Assembly (NCBI GenBank): GCA_964620535.1
Contig: CAZUHN010000002.1
Span: forward strand, 1-18,899
Direction of reading: 5' to 3'
Length of the DNA stretch: 18,899 bases
DNA from: CAZUHN01 sp964620535
GTDB lineage: Bacteria > UBA8248
Shown here: positions 14,047 through 18,899 of the stretch, piece after piece
Numbering within the stretch: position 1 is the first letter of the stretch
How the letters are laid out: every line of letters starts with the position of its first letter
Notes under the pieces: generated by a model
Seen by the model: the letters and a program-made list of their open reading frames with translations, nothing else
What the model was told of the DNA's origin: nothing
Databases searched by the model: none
Program-made: the position numbers and the translations under genes

Positions 14047-14322
14047 ATGGACCAGCAGAAACTCGTTGTAGAAATATTCGGACAGCAGCTGACCCTGAAG
14101 AGCGAGGCGGACCTGGAGTATGCTACCCGCCTGGCCTCTTATGTCGACGAGCAGATCCGGAAGGTTTCCCGGCAGAGCAACGACCCGATAAAGGTAGTTC
14201 TCCTCGCTTCCATGAACATCGCCAACGAACTTTTCGAGGAGCAGGACAGCAAAGCCGAGAGCGCGAACTCGCTCGCGCAAAAAGCAGATTCCCTCATCGC
14301 CATGGTGCAGAAAGCCATCTAA
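14047..14322 (+). CDS. zapA: Cell division protein ZapA
   Basis: ZapA is a small cytoplasmic protein that cross-links FtsZ filaments at the division site. The 91-residue product has the family layout: a beta start (KLVVEIFGQQLTLKSEAD), then a helix EYATRLASYVDEQIRKVS (residues 24-41), the conserved KVVLLASMNIANELFEEQ (49-66) and a C-terminal coiled-coil helix. A purine-rich GGGAGGGCGGG tract sits just upstream of the ATG. The gene lies directly before the 6S RNA, an arrangement known from many proteobacteria. Confidence 0.92.
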   Translation: MDQQKLVVEIFGQQLTLKSEADLEYATRLASYVDEQIRKVSRQSNDPIKVVLLASMNIANELFEEQDSKAESANSLAQKADSLIAMVQKAI

Positions 14323-14371
14323 TTCAGCCGGCTTCCCCCTTCTCTCCGGGATATCCATCCCCCCGCATTAA

Positions 14372-14380
14372 TGGCATAAT
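14372..14380 (+). promoter_or_regulatory. Candidate extended -10 promoter for 6S RNA
   Basis: TGGCATAAT contains TG, one base and CATAAT (five of six). No good -35 is visible. Transcription would start near 14387, about 10 bases before the conserved 6S fold. The zapA transcript could also supply the RNA by processing. Confidence 0.4.
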
Positions 14381-14398
14381 GAATTCGAGTATGGGTAC

Positions 14399-14577
14399 GA
14401 GGCCCTGTCGTGTTCGTGATGGCCGGCGATTTTGACCCAGTACTGTTTGAACCGGGAGTCCTTTCTTGCGGTGGTGAGCCTATCCTTTGCGGGAAAAGGG
14501 CCTGAAGCCGCGATGTGGACTCCCGCCTGGCGAAAGCTGGGTTCAACCGCCTGCACCACACGGCACTGAGGCGGGGT
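14399..14577 (+). ncRNA. ssrS: 6S RNA
   Basis: 6S RNA mimics an open promoter and binds the housekeeping RNA polymerase holoenzyme. The fold can be traced by hand. The outer stem pairs GTCGTGT (14407-14413) with ACACGGC (14558-14564), and then GTG with CAC. The middle stem pairs TTGAACC (14447-14453) with GGTTCAA (14540-14546). The next stem pairs GGGAGTCC (14454-14461) with GGACTCCC (14517-14524). TTGCGG/CCGCGA then closes a large central region, with a terminal CCTTT/AAAGG hairpin. Blocks such as TTTGAACCGGGAG and GGTGGTGAGCC match what I recall of proteobacterial 6S. The position between zapA and the 5-FCL gene is the classic ssrS locus. Both ends are approximate. Confidence 0.88.
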
Positions 14578-14657
14578 ATCTTCGATTCCCGTCCTCTGGC
14601 CGCCTCCTCGCGGAGCGGCCGCAGAGTGGGATGCGCCGCCCGGCTGGAGGGGGGTTC

Positions 14658-15278
14658 GTGGAGGTGGAAGACAAGGGTGCCCCAGAGGCCGGCCGCGCTG
14701 AAGCGAAGCAGCGCTGGAGGCGGCAGAAAAGAGTACTACGCGATTCCCTCACGCCGGCGCGGCGAGAAGGGCTCAGCCGGCTCTTGTGCCGCCGGCTGGA
14801 GGCGCTTCTGGCCTCGTTCGGCGCCGATACTGTCGCCGCCTACTCTTCCGTAAACGGTGAGGCAGCCCTTTTCAGCCTTTGGGAAGGGGTTGTCGCCCCC
14901 CGGAGGTTGTTTTGCTTCCCCCGAATCGAAAACGGGGGGATGCGCTTCCGCGCGGTGACGGACCCGCAGGGCGGGCTCATTCCCGGAGCGCACGGAATCC
15001 CAGCGCCAACGAAAGAGGCGCAAGTCGTCGAACCCGCCCGGCTGGACGCGGTTCTGGCGCCGGGCCTGGTTTTCGACCGGTTCGGCGGTCGCATCGGATC
15101 GGGGAAAGGATATTACGACCGTTTTTTCGGACTCTTGGATAACCGCCCACCGCTGGTGGGCGTGGGATTTTCGTTTCAACTCGTATGGGATCAGCCCTTG
15201 CCGGTAGGGGCGGGGGATCTGGATATGGATTGGATCATCACGGACCGGGAGGCGCTTAAGTGCCTCCCTCGGACATAA
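14658..15278 (+). CDS. 5-formyltetrahydrofolate cyclo-ligase (5,10-methenyltetrahydrofolate synthetase)
   Basis: The enzyme uses ATP to convert 5-formyl-THF to 5,10-methenyl-THF. The 206-residue product (GTG start) carries the signature GRIGSGKGYYD (144-154), the substrate-loop segment FPRIENGGMRF, and DAVLAPGLVFDRFGG just before the signature. The N-terminal helix is KQRWRRQKRVLRDSL. GGAGG (14646-14650) lies 7 bases before the GTG at 14658. An ATG at 14631 would give 215 residues and is the main alternative. The open frame extends back to 14487, but that part lies inside the 6S RNA and is unlikely to be translated. The ssrS-5-FCL pairing is widely conserved (ygfA in E. coli). rny follows after 16 bases. 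Confidence 0.92.
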   Translation: MEVEDKGAPEAGRAEAKQRWRRQKRVLRDSLTPARREGLSRLLCRRLEALLASFGADTVAAYSSVNGEAALFSLWEGVVAPRRLFCFPRIENGGMRFRAVTDPQGGLIPGAHGIPAPTKEAQVVEPARLDAVLAPGLVFDRFGGRIGSGKGYYDRFFGLLDNRPPLVGVGFSFQLVWDQPLPVGAGDLDMDWIITDREALKCLPRT

Positions 15279-15294
15279 TAACGGGGAATCGAAA

Positions 15295-16875
15295 ATGGAC
15301 TCAGTTGTGCTGACCCAGCTCCTCGTCCAGGCGGCGGGGATGATCGTCATTCTCATCGGCGCGTGGCTGTGGACGCGCAACCGGTCCGCCAAAGACTTGC
15401 TTCGGTCCCAGGAGGGTTTCGACGAGCGGATTCGCCGAATCGAGGAGGATACGCAGCGGAAGGTCGTCCGGCAGCTCAAGGAGGCCGAGGTCGCCCACAA
15501 GGCCGAGCGTCTGCGACAGCGGGAGGAGTTCGACGAGGAGAGCAAGGGCCGCCTCAAAGAGCTGCAGGAAATGGAGCGGCGAATCGTGAATCGCGAGGAG
15601 TCCCTCGACAAGCGGCGTGAGTCGTTGGACGCCAGGGAGGAGTCGGTCCAACAGCGCGATTCCTGCCTGGGCGAACGCGAGGAAAAGGTCCGAAAAGAGG
15701 AGGCACACTATAAGGAGCTTCAGGCGCAGCAGATTCAAATGCTCGAGGAGATTTCCGGGATGAGTGCTGAGTCCGCGAAGCAGGAGCTCATGGCCCGGTT
15801 TCTGGAGGAGGCGAAGATCAACATCGCCAGCGAGATCAACCGGATAGAGCGCGAAGCCAAGGAAAAGGTCGATCAGGAGGCGAAGAAGATCCTCGCCCTC
15901 GCGGTGGAGAGATTCTCCTCGGACCACGTGTCGGAAACCACCATCAGCGTGGTGGATCTTCCCACCGACGAGATGAAGGGGCGCATAATCGGGCGAGAGG
16001 GGCGGAATATCCGCGCCCTCGAGATGGCGACCGGGGTGGACATCATCATCGACGACACACCGGAGGCGGTCGTCGTCTCGGGCTTCGACAAGATTCGGCG
16101 GGAGACCGCTCGCCTCGCACTGGAAGTCCTGGTGCAGGACGGCCGCATCCATCCCGGGCGGATCGAGGATGTCGTGACCAAAACGAAGCGGGAGATCGAC
16201 GGGCGGATCCAGGAGGCGGGGGAACAGGCCCTCATCGAGTTGGGAATCTCGGACGTTGGCCCCGAGCTGGTCCAGTATCTGGGCCGCCTGCGCTACCGGA
16301 CGAGCTACAGCCAGAACGCGCTCATGCACTCGAAGGAGGTGGCGCACCTGGCGGGCATGATGGCCTCCGAGATGCGGATCGATCCCATCATGTCGAAACG
16401 GGCGGGCATGTTCCACGATATCGGAAAGTCTGCCACGCACGAGGTGGAAGGATCCCACGTCCAGATCGGCTACGAGATCGCGAAGCGGTACAACGAGCCC
16501 CCCGAAGTGCTGAACGCGATCGTCTCTCACCACGAAGACGAGGAGACGAATTGCATCGAGGCCGTCTTCGTCAAGGCGGCCGACACCCTGTCGGCGGCCC
16601 GGCCGGGCGCCCGCCGCGAGATGATGGAGAGCTACATCCAGCGCCTCGAGGCCCTCGAGAGCATCGCCGAATCGTTTAAGGGCGTGGAGAAATGCTACGC
16701 CATTCAGGCGGGCCGGGAGATCCGCGTCGCGGTTGTTCCCGAAGAGATCAACGACTCCCAGGCATCGTATCTGGCTCGGGACATCGCCAAGCGCATCCAG
16801 GAGGAGCGGACCTATCCGGGCAAAGTGCTGGTCACCGTGATTCGGGAGACCCGCCACACCGCGACCGCTCGCTGA
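15295..16875 (+). CDS. rny: Ribonuclease Y (membrane-anchored endoribonuclease)
   Basis: RNase Y starts mRNA decay at the inner membrane. The 526-residue product matches the usual length of about 520. An N-terminal membrane segment spans about residues 5-26 (LLVQAAGMIVILIGAWLW). A long coiled coil rich in Glu/Lys/Arg covers about 35-200. The KH domain has GRIIGREGRN (229-238), and the HD domain has His345 and the His374-Asp375 pair in GMFHDIGKSATHEVEGSH. The C-terminal part includes GVEKCYAIQAGREIRV. GGGGAA (15283-15288) precedes the ATG. ymdB follows after 7 bases, the same pairing as in Bacillus. Confidence 0.97.
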   Translation: MDSVVLTQLLVQAAGMIVILIGAWLWTRNRSAKDLLRSQEGFDERIRRIEEDTQRKVVRQLKEAEVAHKAERLRQREEFDEESKGRLKELQEMERRIVNREESLDKRRESLDAREESVQQRDSCLGEREEKVRKEEAHYKELQAQQIQMLEEISGMSAESAKQELMARFLEEAKINIASEINRIEREAKEKVDQEAKKILALAVERFSSDHVSETTISVVDLPTDEMKGRIIGREGRNIRALEMATGVDIIIDDTPEAVVVSGFDKIRRETARLALEVLVQDGRIHPGRIEDVVTKTKREIDGRIQEAGEQALIELGISDVGPELVQYLGRLRYRTSYSQNALMHSKEVAHLAGMMASEMRIDPIMSKRAGMFHDIGKSATHEVEGSHVQIGYEIAKRYNEPPEVLNAIVSHHEDEETNCIEAVFVKAADTLSAARPGARREMMESYIQRLEALESIAESFKGVEKCYAIQAGREIRVAVVPEEINDSQASYLARDIAKRIQEERTYPGKVLVTVIRETRHTATAR

Positions 16876-16882
16876 CCCCACC

Positions 16883-17665
16883 TTGAAGATCCTTTTTGTC
16901 GGCGACATCAACGGAAAAGTCGGCCGCCGGATGATGGCGGAACATCTGCTCTCCCTCCGAGAGGATCACGGCGCCGACCTTTGCATTGTCAACGGCGAGA
17001 ACGCCTCGGGCGGCTTTGGCATCACGGAGGAGAACGCCGAGGAGCTCTTCAGCGCCGGGGCGGATGTTCTGACCTCGGGAAACCACATCTGGAACCGCAA
17101 GGAGACCGCCGAATTCCTCTCGCGCACCCCCCGGTTGCTCCGTCCCGCCAACTATCCCCGGGGCGCCCCCGGGAGGGGGGTCTTCGTGGAGGATGGCCCG
17201 GCCGGGCGCTTCGCCGTCATCAATCTTATGGGGCGCGTCTTCATGCCCCCCCTGGAGTCTCCCTTCCAGGAGTCGGAACGCCTCCTCGGTGAGCTCGACG
17301 AGGACGTCCGGGTCATCCTGGTGGATTTCCACGCTGAGGCGACCAGCGAGAAGGTGGCCCTCGGCTGGCATCTGGACGGCAAGGTGAGCGCCGTCATCGG
17401 CACCCACACCCATATTCAGACGGCGGACGAGCGCCTCCTTCCCGGCGGGACAGCCTACATCACGGACGCGGGAATGACGGGGCCGGCTGATTCGGTGATT
17501 GGGATCAAGCGGGAGATCGCGCTGGAAAAGTTTCTCTCGAATCGCCCCCGGCGCATGGAGGCGGCGGCCGGTCCGGGGCAATTCAACGGTGTTTTGATCG
17601 ACGTCGACGCCGGGAGCGGAAGGGCGCGCGCCATAGAGCGGATCGCTTTCCGCGAGGAGGGTTGA
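16883..17665 (+). CDS. ymdB: YmdB-family metallophosphoesterase (TIGR00282, cyclic-nucleotide phosphodiesterase type)
   Basis: The family hydrolyses phosphodiesters such as 2',3'-cyclic nucleotides, and in Bacillus subtilis YmdB affects biofilm and motility decisions. With the TTG start at 16883 the product has 260 residues and the metal and catalytic residues fall at D8, E39, N40, N67, H68, H150, H175 and H177, which is the numbering I recall for B. subtilis YmdB. This supports the start, although there is no ribosome site in the 7-base gap after rny; translation is probably coupled. Key motifs are VGDINGKVGRR, VNGENASGGFGIT, SGNHIWNRKE, VDFHAEATSEK and GTHTHIQTAD. It is the last gene of this + strand run. 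Its true substrate here is unknown. Confidence 0.95.
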   Translation: MKILFVGDINGKVGRRMMAEHLLSLREDHGADLCIVNGENASGGFGITEENAEELFSAGADVLTSGNHIWNRKETAEFLSRTPRLLRPANYPRGAPGRGVFVEDGPAGRFAVINLMGRVFMPPLESPFQESERLLGELDEDVRVILVDFHAEATSEKVALGWHLDGKVSAVIGTHTHIQTADERLLPGGTAYITDAGMTGPADSVIGIKREIALEKFLSNRPRRMEAAAGPGQFNGVLIDVDAGSGRARAIERIAFREEG

Positions 17666-17678
17666 AGGGGTGGGCGGC

Positions 17679-18287
17679 CTAGGAGCGGCCATTTCGAGAG
17701 GAGGCCTCCTTCGCCTTTTCGAGGGCACTCTTTCTTTTTTTCTTCTCTTCCAAAAATTCCAGCAAAAGTTTGAACCGCTCCGGGACGGAAGCGCACTCCA
17801 GGAAATATTGCTTATCCGCCAGAGGGAAGTTGAGGGCCGCGGCGAACGCGAAGGAGCGGCGCCCCGGGTCGTTTCGGACCGCGCCCAACATCGCGAGGGG
17901 CTGGCCCAGATCGCCCTCGACGGCCCGCTGCGTCCGATCGGCCAACTCGGCGGGCGCGGGCGCGGGCGTGTCGTCGAGGAATTCCACGTCCCCGATCGGG
18001 TAGGGCCGGTGGGAGTAGATCCGGAGAAGGCGGAAACGGCGCTCTCCCCGGGTGAGGATGTTCATCCGCCCGTCCGGCAATTTCTCGATGACCTGGATGA
18101 CCCGTGCCGTGCATCCCGTTTGCCGGATCCCCCGATCCTCCGCCAGGACCACCCCGAAGGGGAGATCCTCTTCCAGGCACTCTTCGATCATCTGCTTGAA
18201 GCGATCCTCGAAGATGTGCCGGGGCAGGCCCTCCTCCGGCAGGAGGACGATCGGGAGCGGGAAAAGGCGCATGGGTCGGGGTTCCAT
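17679..18287 (-). CDS. Stand-alone LON substrate-binding-domain protein
   Basis: The 202-residue product has only the N-terminal LON domain (PF02190 type). It opens with LFPLPIVLLPEEGLPRHIFEDRFKQMIEECL and continues with FGVVLAEDRGIRQTGCTARV and LTRGERRFRLLRI. It contains no ATPase or protease motifs. Such proteins are widespread and are usually named LON peptidase substrate-binding domain proteins; their cellular role is unclear. The C-terminus is Lys/Glu-rich (EEKKKRKSALEKAKEASS). The start could be the ATG at 18285-18287 or one five codons later at 18270-18272, and neither has a clear ribosome site. The gene converges on ymdB with 13 bases between the stops. Confidence 0.9.
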   Translation of the reverse strand: MEPRPMRLFPLPIVLLPEEGLPRHIFEDRFKQMIEECLEEDLPFGVVLAEDRGIRQTGCTARVIQVIEKLPDGRMNILTRGERRFRLLRIYSHRPYPIGDVEFLDDTPAPAPAELADRTQRAVEGDLGQPLAMLGAVRNDPGRRSFAFAAALNFPLADKQYFLECASVPERFKLLLEFLEEKKKRKSALEKAKEASSRNGRS

Positions 18288-18545
18288 ACCTGGAGCCTAG
18301 CGTGAACGCGTTGTTTTTGGAACGGTAATGAGTTCGGTGCGCCGCCGAAAACTGGCGGGAACCGGAGGGAGTGTGCTATTTTTCCTCGTAAGATACACCC
18401 AATCCGATGCGGAGGTTCGGCCGGACTCCCTCCCGCTTTTCCGCGAATGTTGCCCAAATATTACCGGGTGGCCGGCCTCCCTTCGGCGTGACGGGTGAAG
18501 GATGCGGGCGGCGGGGCCCCCTTCCCTGCGGCAGGTGCGAGCTAG
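18288..18545. other. Divergent spacer between the LON-domain gene and the mutase gene
   Basis: These 258 bases lie between two divergently read genes and should hold promoters for both. The part at about 18305-18400 is richer in A+T than its surroundings. I find no -35/-10 pair with good spacing on either strand, only weak -10-like words such as TAAGAT (18389-18394, +). No RNA gene, terminator or convincing small coding region is seen. Confidence 0.5.
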
Positions 18546-18899
18546 ATGCGCGAGCCGAAATTGAAACAGGTGGCGAATCGTCCGGAATCGAACGGGGAAG
18601 CCCCCAGGGCGGGAAACGGCTTTCGCACCCGGTCGGGTATTCCCCTTGCGCCTTTTTACGGGCCCGCGCCCGCGGCGGCGGAGAATTTTACCCGGGACAT
18701 CGGTGCGCCGGGCGCGTTTCCCTTCACCCGGGGCATCCATTCGGACATGTACCGGGGCCGCCCCTGGACCATGCGCCAGTACGCCGGCTTCGGCACCGCC
18801 CACGAAAGCAACGAGCGCTACCACTACCTTCTCAAACAGGGCCAAAAGGGAATATCGGTCGCCTTCGACCTGCCCACCCAGATCGGCTACGACTCGGAC
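18546..18899 (+). CDS. Methylmalonyl-CoA mutase family protein, large subunit (N-terminal part, cut by window end)
   Basis: The first 118 codons are open from ATG 18546 to the window edge. The text TRSGIPLAPFYGP (28-40), FPFTRGIHSDMYRGRPWTMRQYAGFGTAHESN (59-89, shown in part) and GISVAFDLPTQIGYDSD (102-118) is diagnostic for B12-dependent acyl-CoA mutases of the MutB/IcmA family. Tyr79 in RPWTMRQY aligns with Tyr89 of Propionibacterium methylmalonyl-CoA mutase; from memory isobutyryl-CoA mutase has Phe and 2-hydroxyisobutyryl-CoA mutase Ile there. This favours methylmalonyl-CoA as substrate. AGGTG (18530-18534) lies before the ATG. The radical-forming core and any B12 domain lie outside the window. 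Confidence 0.9.
   Translation, partial: MREPKLKQVANRPESNGEAPRAGNGFRTRSGIPLAPFYGPAPAAAENFTRDIGAPGAFPFTRGIHSDMYRGRPWTMRQYAGFGTAHESNERYHYLLKQGQKGISVAFDLPTQIGYDSD

Noticed and set aside
14487..14657. Upstream extension of the 5-FCL gene
   Set aside because: The first 90 or so bases are inside the 6S RNA and the residues do not resemble the family. A GTG with a good ribosome site occurs at 14658.
17666..17710. Hairpin AGGAG.../...CTCCT as terminator for ymdB
   Set aside because: The stem is short with a bulge and lies within the end of the converging gene; no proper T-run follows.
17670..18305. Plus-strand frame of 211 codons opposite the LON-domain gene
   Set aside because: The minus-strand frame has clear LON-domain similarity; the + frame has none.
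1..18899. CRISPR arrays, insertion sequences, phage or defence genes, toxin-antitoxin pairs
   Set aside because: I found no repeat arrays, transposase motifs or related gene families; the block is conserved housekeeping throughout.

Overview
The window is a contiguous block of bacterial housekeeping genes from a high-G+C genome, read almost entirely on the + strand. The gene order (tRNA-Leu, tig, clpP, clpX, lon, tRNA-Val, thrS, infC, rpmI, rplT, pheS, pheT, zapB-like, zapA, 6S RNA, 5-FCL, rny, ymdB) resembles what is seen in deltaproteobacteria-like phyla (Desulfobacterota, Myxococcota, Nitrospinota, Tectomicrobia and similar). This placement is an inference from synteny and protein character, and no marker here fixes the phylum.

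Region 1 (1-6383) is a proteostasis unit: tRNA-Leu(UAG), trigger factor, ClpP, ClpX and Lon, closed by a long intrinsic terminator. Region 2 (6390-9988) is a translation unit. A near-consensus promoter drives tRNA-Val(GAC), followed by threonyl-tRNA synthetase, IF3, L35 and L20. Terminator-like hairpins lie before thrS, before rplT and before pheS, so the unit looks punctuated by attenuators. Region 3 (10036-13641) is pheS-pheT, for which I see no promoter of its own. Region 4 (13651-17665) starts at an excellent promoter. It encodes a small coiled-coil protein, ZapA, the 6S RNA in its classic zapA/5-FCL position, 5-formyltetrahydrofolate cyclo-ligase, RNase Y and the YmdB phosphodiesterase. 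Region 5 (17679-18899) holds a converging gene for a stand-alone LON substrate-binding-domain protein, a 258-base divergent spacer, and the first 118 codons of a methylmalonyl-CoA mutase family subunit cut by the window edge.

The genes fit together as protein folding and degradation, tRNA charging and translation initiation, ribosome assembly, division-ring assembly, global control of RNA polymerase (6S) and RNA turnover. I see no mobile element, CRISPR array, phage gene, toxin-antitoxin or defence system, and no evidence of a wholly new system. The points worth a second look are regulatory (the three attenuator-like hairpins, the structured rpmI-rplT spacer, the 6S RNA) and structural (charged C-terminal tails on Tig, ClpP, Lon and IF3, a shortened ThrRS N-terminus, a PheS insertion).
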